Origin: Peromyscus leucopus
Lineage: Eukaryota; Chordata; Mammalia; Rodentia; Cricetidae
Length of the DNA: 64,000 nt
NCBI RefSeq assembly: GCF_004664715.2
Contig: NC_051063.1
Location: 111,018,329 to 111,082,328 of the forward strand
Direction: 5' to 3'
Shown here in pieces: positions 46,388-57,192 of the stretch. The notes under the pieces were generated by a model. That model was not told where the DNA came from. It was given only the letters and a program-made list of their open reading frames with translations, and did no database searches. Positions within the stretch are counted from its first letter, which is position 1; every line of letters begins with the position of its first letter. The position numbers and the translations under genes were made by a program.

Positions 46388-46676
46388 TATCAATTAAATT
46401 TTTCCATACAATATATTCTGATTATAGTTTCCTCTCCCCCCACCTCCTTCCATACACTCACCTCCTTCTCGCTCATTCAAATACACAGCTTTCTTGCTTT
46501 TGATCACTAGAAAACAAAGAGGCATCTACAAAAGAAGAAAAAAGAAAAAAATTTAAAAGCCAAATAAAAAACACAAGAAACATATTAGGCATAGAGATAT
46601 ACACATAAAAATTCCATAAAGACACAAAACTGGAAACTATTCTATATAAGCAGAAGACCTCTAGGGTATTAATAAT
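46388..46676 (-). mobile_element. L1-associated rodent repeat, antisense
   Basis: 'tttccatacaatatattctg' followed by C-rich 'cctccccccacctcc' and an A-rich stretch with 'aaaattccataaagacac' is a very common rodent pattern, read here as the complement of an L1 3' region. It may be the 3' end of the minus-strand L1 whose ORF2 pieces lie at 46750-47935. Confidence 0.55.
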
Positions 46677-46713
46677 ACACACACACACACACACACATAC
46701 GCGCGCGCGCACA

Positions 46714-46746
<33 letters not shown>
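46677..46746. repeat. (CA)n(CG)n(CA)n(GT)n composite, Z-DNA/hairpin-prone
   Basis: Seventy bases of unbroken purine/pyrimidine alternation: CA units, a GC core (GCGCGCGCGC at 46701-46710), ACACAC, then a long GT run. The left CA and right GT arms are mutually complementary. Confidence 0.97.
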
Positions 46747-46748
<2 letters not shown>

Positions 46749-46749
46749 C

Positions 46750-47530
46750 CATATGAAACTGAAAAATGTACTTTCAAGATCTGTGAAGGATTATGTTGGA
46801 ATTTTGATGGGAACTGCAGTGGATTTGTAGATTGCTTTTGGTAGGATGACTGTATTTACTATGTTAATACTACCTACTGATCCCATGCAGGCTCCCCAGC
46901 TGTCACTGAACTAGGCCCTCTGAATGTGGGTGCAAGTTGCATGGCTTGATGTGTTTGTGGGTCCCCTGACAATGGGACCAGGACTTATCCCAGGCATAGG
47001 AACTAATTTAGCTTTTTAGAGCCCATTCCCTATGGTGCAATACCTTACTCAGCCTTGATGCAGGGCGGGGGGAAGGGCTAGCTAGGTCTGACCCCAACAT
47101 GGTATAACATCCTGTGTTGACTACCCAAGGGAGGCCTTACCCTCTATGAGGAGGGGGTGGGGATGGGATGGCAGTAGGTGGGGGAGGTGGGAGAAGAGGA
47201 GGGAGGAGGAACACAGGGTGGTATGTAAAAGGAAAGAAAAAATTTTTAAATAAAAGGCTATAATAAGAAATACTATCAATTCATGAGCATGGGAGATCTT
47301 TCCATTTTCTTCAGTTTCTTCCTTCAGTGTCTTAAAGTTTTTAATGTACAAGTCTTTCACTTGCTTGATTTGAGTTACTCTAAGTTATTTATATTTTTTG
47401 AGGTTACTGTGAAAGCTGTTGTTTCCCTGATTTCTTTCTTAGTTATTTTATCATTTGTTTATAGGATGGATACTGATTTTTACAAGTTAATTTTGTACAC
47501 TGCTACTCTGTTTATCAGCTGTAGGAGTAT
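46750..47530 (-). pseudogene. L1 ORF2 fragment, antisense, interrupted by another L1
   Basis: The complement of ORF2 is legible as 'atctgtgaaggattatgttg' and 'tagattgcttttggta' (46780-46860), then after the nested L1 as 'gagcatgggagatctttcca', 'cttgcttgatttgag' and 'tttatcagctgtaggag' (47284-47530). All frames are broken. Confidence 0.85.
46874..47268 (+). mobile_element. L1 3' UTR, sense, nested in antisense L1 ORF2
   Basis: It starts at a 5' truncation ('cccatgcaggctccccag'), passes the G-rich tract (47140-47210) and ends in an A-rich tail. Flanks AATACTAC (46866-46873) and AATACTAT (47269-47276) form an 8-bp duplication with one mismatch. The interrupted ORF2 resumes right after it. Confidence 0.88.
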
Positions 47531-47935
47531 ATCAATACATGTCATTCACCATATAAAATTGCTGAAAGACAAATTAGTATAATCATAGCTTTAGATGAAG
47601 AAATATCTTTTGACAAAATTCAACACCCCTTCATGATAAAAGTCCTGAAGAGATAAAGGATATAAGAGACATGCTTCAACATAATAAAGCTAATTAACAG
47701 CAAACCCATAGCCAACATCTACTTAAATGGAGTGAAAATCAAAAACAATTCCACTAAAGAGTAAGAAAAGATTATCCACGCTCTCCATATCTATTCAATA
47801 TAGTACTTGAAGTCTTACATAGAGCAATAAGTCAACTAAAGGAGACCAAAGGGATATAAATTGGAAAGGAAAAGTCAAAGTATTTTAATCACAAGTCATA
47901 TGATAGTATACATAAGTGACCCTAATTCCACCAAA
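47531..47935 (+). pseudogene. L1 ORF2 fragment in inverted orientation relative to 46750-47530
   Basis: 'caccatataaaattgctg', 'tcaacaccccttcatgataa', 'tagccaacatctacttaaat' and 'tattcaatatagtacttgaa' are the reverse-transcriptase palm region of L1 ORF2 in sense. In intact ORF2 this piece lies directly upstream of the part found antisense to its left. The pair therefore looks like one minus-strand L1 with a 5' inversion. Confidence 0.85.
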
Positions 47936-49217
47936 ATTTGTTTCTTATTGTGTTAACACTTCAAAATTTTTAGAGTATGTATTAATACAAAAATTCTATC
48001 ATACATATTATCTAAAAGTTTAAGTGACTATCTGAATCCTTTCCATGATAGCATTAACTAACAATAGAAGTAATCAAAATTTTCCACAATTCTCTGCCTT
48101 TATTAAAAATATGTGAGGAACATATATTCAAAAGTTGCTAAAATTAAGATAGAGGGTAGTATATATAATATTAAAACATGACAACTGATAATATTTTGAT
48201 TGAAAGTTATGAAGTACTGTATTAGTTGTTATTTTTATTTACTATTATTATTTATCCACAATGTCTCATCTTTTTTGACAGAAAAAAACCATTAGTTATT
48301 AATTTCTTAAACCTGAAGCATATCATTTGGACAAACCATTCCCTCTCTGCGTTTATTTCAATGTCCTTCTTTTGTACAATGAGAAATAATAGTGCTGGTT
48401 GGGTGTGCTTTAAAAATGACGGGTGAAGTCTGAAGCTCTTCTTGAGGATTTCTGTTTCCCTGGCACTTTCAATCTGTTCTATTAGTGATTTTTTTACTCC
48501 ATGATTTATTACTGGATGTCCTCTACTAGATATAGTCTTTGCTTAGTTTTCCTCATAAATGGTGCTGTAACAGACTTTCAATGAGGAGTAAAACAATCAA
48601 GTTTGGAAGACAGGATACATGGATGCTGAAAAAATTCTTCTTTTGCCAGAATTCCTTTCTCACCTGCTGAACATGATAAAGTGCATTTTCCTCTGGCCAT
48701 ATTTAGAAATGGTACTTCTTCAAATGCATTTATAAAAGGAATATTTCCATGGAATAGTGTGCTAAGTGAGACTGGATGCAACCATGTTTCTGTACAAACA
48801 CAAACAGCTTGAATCCTAAAGTAAAAAAGATAAAATTGGCTTGTGTAGGCCCTGACAGTTCTTTTTCAAGCTAATACAAACGGAGCAATGTAAAACTCTG
48901 TTCTTTTGATGAAATCTTTGTTTTGGTCACAAAACATGAATCCATAATTAAAAACTGAAACAAATATTCTCTCTCACAACATAGCCTGTACATTAATTGC
49001 TGAAATGTAATACTTAAATAATCATTCTCTGATGATTTAATAAATTTAGAAAAGCTAGTCTAGCTTTATGGAAACAGTAGCATTTTGCCTGTATTATATA
49101 TTCAATAGGGCTACCCAAACAAAATGTAATTAGCCTTAAAGTTGAGATCTAAATGTCTAGGATTAACTTGGCTTTATCTTCAAAGATGATTCTTCATACA
49201 CTCAAAGTCCTTCCAGT
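47936..49217. other. Unique AT-rich DNA
   Basis: No gene or repeat recognised over about 1.3 kb. Confidence 0.5.
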
Positions 49218-50478
49218 AGATTTTATTTATTTTTTTCCTTTTATTTTATTTTACAATACCATTCAGTTCTACATATCAGCCATGAATTCCCCTTGTTCTC
49301 TCCCCTCCTGCCCCCCTCCCCTTCCCCCCATTCCCACCTCCTCCAGGACATAGCCTCCCCCAAGGACTGAGATCAACCTGGTAGACTCAGGCCAGGTAGG
49401 TCCAGTCCCCTCTTCTCAGACTGAGCCAAGCATCCCTGCATAAACCCCAGGTTTCAAACAGCCAACTCATGCAATGAGCACAGGACCTGGTACCACTGCC
49501 TAGATGCCTCCCAAACAGTTCAAGCCAATCAACTGTCTCGCCTATTCAGAGGGCCTGATCCAGTTGGGGGCCCCTCAGCCTTTGGTTCATAGTTCATGTG
49601 TTTCCATTCGTTTGGCTATTTGTCCCTGCACTTTATCCAACCTTGGTTTCAACAATTCTCACTCATAAACCCTTCTCTTTCTCACTAATTAGACTCCCGG
49701 AGTTCCACCCGGGGCCTAGCAGTGGATCTCTGCATCCAGATTCCTCAGTCCTTGGATGGGGTTTCTGGCACGACTATTAGGGTGTTTGGCTATCCCATCA
49801 CCAGAGTAGGTCAGTTAGGGCTGTCTCTCGACAATTGCCAGCAGTCTATTGTGGGGGTATCTTTGTGGATTTCTGTGGGCCTCTCTAGCACTTTGTTTCT
49901 TCCTTTTCTCATGTGGTCTTTATTTACCCTGGTCTCCTATTCCTTGTTCTCCCTCTCTGTTCTTCATCCAGCTGGGATCTCCGGCTCCCACAGGCTCTTT
50001 TTTCCTCGACCCTTGCCCTTCATTACTCCCACTCATGTCCAGGTTGTTCATGTAGATCTCAGCCATTTCTCTATCATTGGCCGATCCTTGTGTCTTTCTT
50101 GGGGTCCTGTTTTCCAGGTAGCCTCACTGGTGATGTGAGTAGCAGTCCAGGCATCCTTGTTCCGCCTCTAGTATCCTCCTATGAGTAAGTACCATATTTG
50201 TGTTTCTGAGTCTGGGTTACCTCACTCAGGATGATTTTTTCTAGATCCATCCATTTGCCTGCAAACCTCATGATGTCATTGTTTTTCTCTGCTGAATAGT
50301 ATTCCATTGTGTATATGTGCCACCATTTATTTATCCATTCTTCAGTTGAAGGGCATCTAGGTTGTTTCTAGGTTTTGGCTATTACAAACAATGCTGATAT
50401 GAACATAGCTGAGCAAGTGCTCTTGTGGTATGATTGATCATTCCAAGAGTGGTATAGCTGGATCTTGGGGGAGAGGCC
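49218..50478 (-). mobile_element. 5'-truncated L1, antisense: 3' UTR plus ORF2 C-terminus
   Basis: Left to right: reversed A-tail, C-rich tract (49300-49345), 3' UTR complement, then the complement of the ORF2 end ('agtattccattgtgtatatg' at about 50298-50317) up to 50478, where homology stops. It is the same subfamily as 11200-12950, roughly 85-90 percent similar by eye. No duplication was found. ORF2 frames are broken. Confidence 0.93.
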
Positions 50479-53072
50479 ATATTGCCCCAATGCTTGACTG
50501 AAGTGAAGGGCTAAGTTACCAGAGCCCAGCTAGGTACCTGATGGCTCTTTTGACTCTCCATCTGTGGGTGTTTACACTTACTATTCTTATAAAGTTATCA
50601 TTTGTGTACTACTTTTTCACATTCTAAGCCTGAACTCTAAGCTTTCCTTCCTCATAAGTCAAATTTTCTTGTTTCCTCATTTCTAAAAATAGAATTTCTC
50701 CAGGATTTATTGAGATGTGCCATTACCTATGCAGAAGCACCAACTTGAATAAAATTTACTTAACTCTCAACAGCATTGAGTAGAAAACAATGGTAACATA
50801 ATTTCTGAAACATATTTTGTACACTAGGTATGGTCCTTAGTGGTTACACACATCATTTTACTATTTTATAAATTTGTTCAATTGAGTTGAAGATCAATAA
50901 CCCTGTGTAATTTCCTGACCCAGTTATTTATTGAGTTAAATTTCCCTTTGATACACACACCTCTGTATGTCATAATACTGTTTGGCCTGGCCATTTAGCA
51001 TGCTATTTTAATGACAACAATAATAACACACAAATAAGTAGAATTTAAAAAAAAACAGCGCAAGTGAAGCAAGAGTTAACACTAGAACTCGAACAAAGAA
51101 AGAAGGAAAAGAAGGAAGGAAAGAAACAAAGGAGGATGGGTGAATGGAAAATATTGAAACAAAGGCCTGATGCAAGTGGATGTACATTTCTTAAAGTTTG
51201 GACTAAAAAGTAAAAACAAAATGTCCAGATTTTTTCATATGGTCCTGAAAAATTAAATATTTATCAAACCACTGCATTGTGCTATCAATATTGTATGCAC
51301 CATAAACTTCAAAGAAAAGTCACAACAACCTATGAGTTGAGAAATACTATTATTTAACAGATAAAAAATACAAGTATCTACACAATTAGTAATTTATTTG
51401 TCTGCCATCATATCTGATAAAGTAAAGAGATGCCAACATTCTAGCTAAGAGTTGAAGCTGAAGGGTAATGAAGTATGCAAGGAGAACCCATAATTTCTGA
51501 GGCTGTAATTTGCCACTCAAACATCAAGATGCTCACCAGTGTAGAGATATTCTTCCCCTGCTGTGGAATCCCACAACTAAAGTGCTTATACCGTTCAAAG
51601 TAATGTGATGGCATATAACTGAATAATAAATTCTGAACCAGCCCTTTAAAATATTCATTATGTTTGACTTAAACAATATTTGTATACATTTATACACCAC
51701 TTTGCAAGGTATTGATTCAGGAATGCCATGGATAGTAGTTGATCCTATATTATTAACACATATATTACTTTTTGCTTTAGAATGAGTATATCAAAATCTT
51801 TTTATAGATAAGGTTTATTAATACAATATGCCATCATACACTCACATTCATCTACCTGAATTATTGTACCCACTGACACCACCCCACACACTTCACAACA
51901 TCTTTATCTAATACTTTCTCTTCTTTGCAAACTGAAGTGTTGCTCTCTAGTTTAGCATTTGCAGTATGTAATAAAGTAGGTTTGAGGTCATTAAGACTGC
52001 AGGCAGCATAGGGTGGGCATCCAATAGTTGTTTCTCTTATTGTATAGCCTAACCTTTCACGAAGTACTGTCATTTATATCTTGTCTATTTGGAGATCCTT
52101 GCACAGATTATATGACTTTATCACTCATAATAATCACACAAAATATTTTTAAAGTATATATTAAGTCATATAACAATGACTTTGAGAAAGATTAATCCAA
52201 AACATTACTGTTTCTCCTCATGAAAACTTTTTAACATTGGGACTCTTTGAACTCTTATATGCTTTATCATCCAACCTTAAAATTTCTCTTACACTTAACT
52301 ATCTACTTAGAATTTTCCTAAGCTATGAAGTAGAAAAGGCAGTGCACTTTCTAAAGAAAAAAAAAACTATACATTTTTTAAAAGAACTAAAATTCTAAAC
52401 CATAAATATTAAAGATTCCAGAACCTTTTAGGCCATTTATATTGCAAACTCCTGGAAGTATAGAGGCAACAAAGTAATAAAATATGTTGCTTGAGAACAG
52501 AATGCCTATTAATATCAATCTATCGTCTTGCCCTGGAAACACAAATTGCTTATGAGTGGAGTGTATGCTGAGGTTGTTTCCTGTGCAAAGTAAATAAGCG
52601 TTCCCTTTGAAAGCATGCATTTAATAAAGAAGAATTCCTCCTATGACTGAACTGATAAGTTTCTCTCACACTCACAGTTGTAAGACCAATAGTAGAAGTG
52701 ATTGCCAAGTAACAGAAATGCAGTTTAGGAATGCAATATCTAGTAGCATTGCTTTGCCTCAGTTATTAAATGAGATACTTTCATTTAGAAATGATTCACA
52801 ATTCAACTTTTAAAATCCCATATTCCTCTGATAGATAATTAATATTTTGTCATGGCAAATAATAAATTTTATTGTAGTTGTAATCCCTCAGATTTCATCT
52901 GTTCCTGTAACCAGATCATAAATAGAAGAAAACGGATCTTGACTCTAATAATAAAATAGTATTTGTAATACAGGACTTCCAAAGTGTAGAAAAATATTCA
53001 GGTAGCAACTGAGCCTGAGTTGTGTGTCTGATACCTCAGTCTCAACTTATTTGTTACTAAGAGACCACCCAT
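50479..53072. other. Unique AT-rich DNA
   Basis: An AAGG/AAAG-rich patch is at 51095-51135. The minus-strand frame 52073-51861 (70 codons) has no recognised domain and is not called. Nothing else is supported. Confidence 0.5.

Positions 53073-53130
<58 letters not shown>
53073..53130. repeat. (CT)n microsatellite
   Basis: About 29 perfect CT units. It is complementary to the GA tract at 53204-53251. Confidence 0.97.
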
Positions 53131-53131
<1 letters not shown>

Positions 53132-53203
53132 ACAGAGAGTGAGAGATACATATATGTATACATATATAGAGATACATATTGTGTGTATGTAGTGTATGTA
53201 TTT

Positions 53204-53206
53204 GAG

Positions 53207-53251
<45 letters not shown>
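53204..53251. repeat. (GA)n microsatellite with one interruption
   Basis: About 24 GA units broken once (GAAGAG at 53221-53226). It is separated from the CT tract by 73 bp of TA/TG-rich sequence. Confidence 0.96.
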
Positions 53252-54587
53252 TAATCCGTGAATGAAAAGTTTTAGTGTCTCAAAATGGAACTGTCATAGT
53301 TATGGTATCATAGCAGAAGTGGACACAACTATGATTGTAGCACAACTCAAATCAGTGGCATCAACTGGACTATTAGCCTTTGTGAACCTCGACATTGCTA
53401 ATATGCAGGAAGTTTCAATAATATCCTGTATGAAATAATACAACATTATTTTTTAAAAGGTCAATCTTCGATAGAGTGTGTGCACACACATGCGTGTGTG
53501 TGTGTGTGTGTGCATGAAGAAAGAAAAAGCATGCATGAAATGTTTGTAACATCCAGAAATTAATCAACTATTTGGAGGAAAACTCTCTCACAACTACTTG
53601 AGTTGTGAACCACAGTGGCTTCATTTGTTAGCAGTACTGTCTTCACTTGAGAGAAGAGAGGACACTTCATGATCATTCACATGGGCTAATTGGCAAAACT
53701 TTCTCAAAAATGTGTTAAGTGAGCCTAATGTTCCTAGTAAAGTACAGTTGTGTCAATAGTAAAATTTGGGCTTTTATGAAAACTTAGAATTTTTAAAAAT
53801 TTATGTTGCAACTCAATCACTTCTCCATTCTCAAGATTTTATCACTTTTAGTTGTAATGAAATAAATAAATGTAATTTGGGTTATAATATAATAACATGC
53901 ATCAGCGGTTCAAAGATTAGCAGAATCCAGTGAGCCATGTTTCTCACAGAGACAAGTGTAAGATATTATAACATAATAAATGGGTTAAAGATCCATTCAG
54001 AAATATAAACTAGACTACTAGACTTCAAAAGAAACAGTTCATATTATGGAATCAAAATCCACATATAATTAATATATAACAAAATCTTCAACTTCTTAGA
54101 ATTTCACTTCTGTTTTCATCTTTATATTTGTGTGGCTATATTTTCTTATCAACTATAACAACCATAATTTGTATGGCTACCATCAAAATTCAATTGTCTT
54201 CTATTTACATTGGTATGCTTACAATAAAACAAACTACTAATGATTCTTACTATAATTTTTCCTTAGAAAGTATAGTCAACTTTATTTATTTTTAGTAGTG
54301 TTAATATCTAGATTTAGTAGTGTTAATATCTATTCGATTCTGTTATTTGCAAATGAAATATTAAATATTTAATTTCTCAGTGTTAATTTAATTCTGTATA
54401 TCAAATTATATCACAGATATTATTTTGCATATAATTCCTTCATAAAAAGTTCTCTGTAATTTGTGTATTTTAAGAGTGTGAATGTGTTAGAGGCTGAAGT
54501 CATTGAGAATTGCTCTTCTGTGATAAGAATACATCAAAAGTGTCTGCCAAATTTTAGAATACACACCAGGGTACACAAGTGCATGTA

Positions 54588-54588
<1 letters not shown>
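53252..54588. other. Unique AT-rich DNA
   Basis: A short (GT)n stretch lies at 53493-53512 after 'gtgtgcacacacatgcg'. No gene. Confidence 0.5.

Positions 54589-54637
<49 letters not shown>
54589..54637. repeat. (CA)n microsatellite
   Basis: About 24 CA units. Confidence 0.97.
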
Positions 54638-54638
<1 letters not shown>

Positions 54639-55064
54639 GCACACTCACTCCATATAGATAATTTTAGAACACTGAAACCTAATTATAATTATTAAAAGAC
54701 TTCCAATTATAAAGATATTCAGTTTTAAAATTATTTGACCATGAAATCAAATCTGGTATTCAAAATCTAAAATATACTCATATTTACCAATTGTCAATAA
54801 TCTCTCCCTTCTTATCAACTGTTTATTACAACTCAGACAAGCTCACATCCTTAAATTTCAGCTTTGTTTTATGTGGATTTTCTGAAGAAGCAGTTAAAAC
54901 TGGTGACACCGAACAAAGTTTAACTTTAGCAAATGATTTAGCAAAATATGTTATTTATTATTAAATATTCAAACTACTTTTTCATCTATCTTTTTATCAT
55001 TTTTATTACTTTTATACTCTTAGGTATTACCCACATAAGTTTATTATTATTATTTGGGTATATC

Positions 55065-55195
55065 CACATAAGTCAGAAGAAGATGTCAGGTCCTTTTGAA
55101 TTGGAGTGGCTGAAGGTTGGAAGACACCATGTGAGTGCTGAGAATCAAATGTGGTTCCTCTACAAGAGCAACAATTCTTAAACGTTGAGACATCT
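55065..55195 (-). mobile_element. B2/B3-family SINE, antisense, partial
   Basis: 'cagaagaagatgtcaggtcc', 'ccatgtgagtgctgagaat' and 'ctctacaagagcaacaattc' ending 'gttgagacatcttct' follow the reversed B2/B3 order. Confidence 0.65.
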
Positions 55196-55867
55196 TCTAC
55201 TTCTTTGTAAAATATATATACTTAACAATAAGTCTATTGATGAGTGGTCTCCGCAGATTCACTCCTTAATTACACAGTAAAGGGAATATACCTGTTTCAA
55301 GGACAACTTATTTCATTACAGTAGAAAAGTGACTTATTTTATCAATGTGCTTCATAGATTTCAATTTGCCTGGTGATCAATATCCTTTGTAGAGTATTGG
55401 GTTTTTAATCATACAGAGACACTGAGAAGACACCATTAATAATGAATTTATTTTTGAGGATTGGATTTGTCTTAGGGTTTATGTTGTTATTAACAAACTT
55501 CAATGCCAGTTACTTTATGTATAAAATAGGGACTATATACTTTTTCCAGAATAGAGAATGTATAAACACTAATGGTTAACTGATATTTACTGAACAGTTT
55601 TTCAATTATTTCTTTTCCAAACATTTGTTGGAAGTTAAATGACAATTTCAAATGAGACATACAAGGTAGGTCCTTATGTGAGAGACTCCGGTCACATAAC
55701 ATATTTTATTAGTGGTTAGAATCTTATATATCTTTGTTTATGGTTTTCCTAGTGGTTAGAATACTACATATCTTTGTTTATAGTTTTTCCATGTTAGTAG
55801 CAATGTTGGGACAAATCTCTCCCTTTTTCACTGATTTACATTTTGTCTTTCATGTTTTGTAATTGCA

Positions 55868-55879
55868 AAGTGACTTCTT
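55868..55879 (+). repeat. Left target-site duplication of retrocopy 2
   Basis: AAGTGACTTCTT here and at 57181-57192, without mismatch. The final T residues merge with the reversed A-tail. Confidence 0.9.
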
Positions 55880-55905
55880 TTTTTTTTTTTTTAGCTCCAG
55901 CCATT

Positions 55906-55911
55906 TTTATT
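55906..55911 (-). terminator. Polyadenylation signal of retrocopy 2
   Basis: AATAAA on the minus strand, about 13 bp before the poly(A) tail that starts at 55892. Confidence 0.85.
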
Positions 55912-57064
55912 TATACATCAAAAACAAGCATGCTTTTCCATAATAACAAACATGTTTTTTCCATCCTCCATTAACCCCCAGCAAAAACAAATATGTCAAA
56001 TGTGTTTTTCCCAACTTTAACATCAAAACATCTTTAAACCCAAAACAACAGTTATCATTTTGCTGGCTTGGCCAAATATCGAGTTGGGTACATCCTGTCT
56101 TTACAAAACTAAAAGGTAATTGACATAGGCACACATTTTCAAGAACAACAATATCATTCAAAACATATTTACAGAAATAGGGGTGATCTGCCTCCGATCC
56201 TGTCAGCTCTGAATCAGAACAGCTCCCAGGCTCTTTCAGACAGCTGGCTTCCCCAGACAAGAAACCTGAGAAGCATCAGCTCCCAAAGAATTTTAGGGGA
56301 AAATATTGGAGAAATATTGGGTTTCCAGGAATGATCACATCTGGTCCATGCAAGATTGACAAAATGACACTAAATTCACCAAGAGAATCATCAATATCAC
56401 GAGAGAGAAGAGAGAATGCAGGCCGCGTGGTCCCAGCAGTATCCTGTAGTATCCTGAAGTCTACTGGTCCTTGCCGAGTAAGACTGTCCCTGTAGGCCTT
56501 TACCTCATCTGGACCTGTTGGACAAGCACTCATATACTGGTCCAAAACTAGACTGCAGGGCTCCCAACAGAAAATCATTGGTCTGAGGGCATATAATCAA
56601 CCCAATATGGCAGGAATTTAACAAAGTTGGTCATATTGCTCCCACAGTCAAGAAGCAAGGGTAGATGAATGCTAACACCCAGCTGCTTTCTCCTTTTTTC
56701 CTTTTTATTTATCCTTGGACCTTAGGCCATAGGATGGTGCCACCCAATTTCAGAGCTGGTCTCAGTTCAACTTCTCTGGAAATGACCTTATAGATATGCC
56801 CCAAACTGTATCTCCTAGGTGATTCCAAACTTGGTTAACTTGACAATGAAAATGAACCCTCACAGCCCTTATTATCCAACATGACAGATTTCTACTCAAC
56901 TGCCACTTGTATGTTCAAGAGATACTTTTGAGTCCTATTACATTTGCCCTCATCGTTACTCCTTCCATATTAAAAAGCCTTTCTTCTGAGTTCAGTGCCA
57001 CCCTTTTTTTCTCCTACTGTCTTCTGGCCACAGCTGGGTTTCTTTTTTTTCTTTTTTCTTTTTT

Positions 57065-57180
57065 TGAAAAAGAAAATATAACTTAAGATATTTGAAAAAA
57101 ACAAGGTGAATACAGGTTCAAAAATAATTAAGATACATTTTCCTAAGGCTACCTAGAATTAGGCGTTAAAGAATTCTACC
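57065..57180 (-). repeat. 116-bp segment shared with the chimeric element (copy at 36066-36181)
   Basis: No gaps and two mismatches (positions equivalent to 36081 and 36103). In the chimera the segment is internal and runs on into 'gagctgcttctt'. Here it stops at 'ctttttca' and enters an A-rich stretch. The two copies form an inverted pair 21 kb apart. Confidence 0.95.
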
Positions 57181-57192
57181 AAGTGACTTCTT

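Larger units (their letters stand above)
55880..57180 (-). pseudogene. Chimeric retrocopy 2 (minus strand), two joined transcript pieces
   Basis: Read on the minus strand, the insertion begins with 116 bp (57180-57065) that match 36066-36181 at 114 of 116 positions. An A-rich stretch with scattered G follows (57064-57038), then about 1.15 kb of different transcript (57037-55893), a polyadenylation signal and a poly(A) tail. The body includes a piece of a common rodent repeat ('ggaatcacctaggagata', about 56830-56590) and two open frames, 56578-56276 (100 codons) and 56260-55907 (117 codons). Neither frame has a domain I recognise. The segment 56600-56276 has coding-like composition, but the source gene is unknown. 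The perfect duplication spans both pieces, so they inserted together. Confidence 0.82.

Noticed and set aside
51861..52073. A 70-codon minus-strand frame with several cysteines.
   Set aside because: No domain, splice signals or retrocopy hallmarks were found. The length is within chance expectation for 64 kb.
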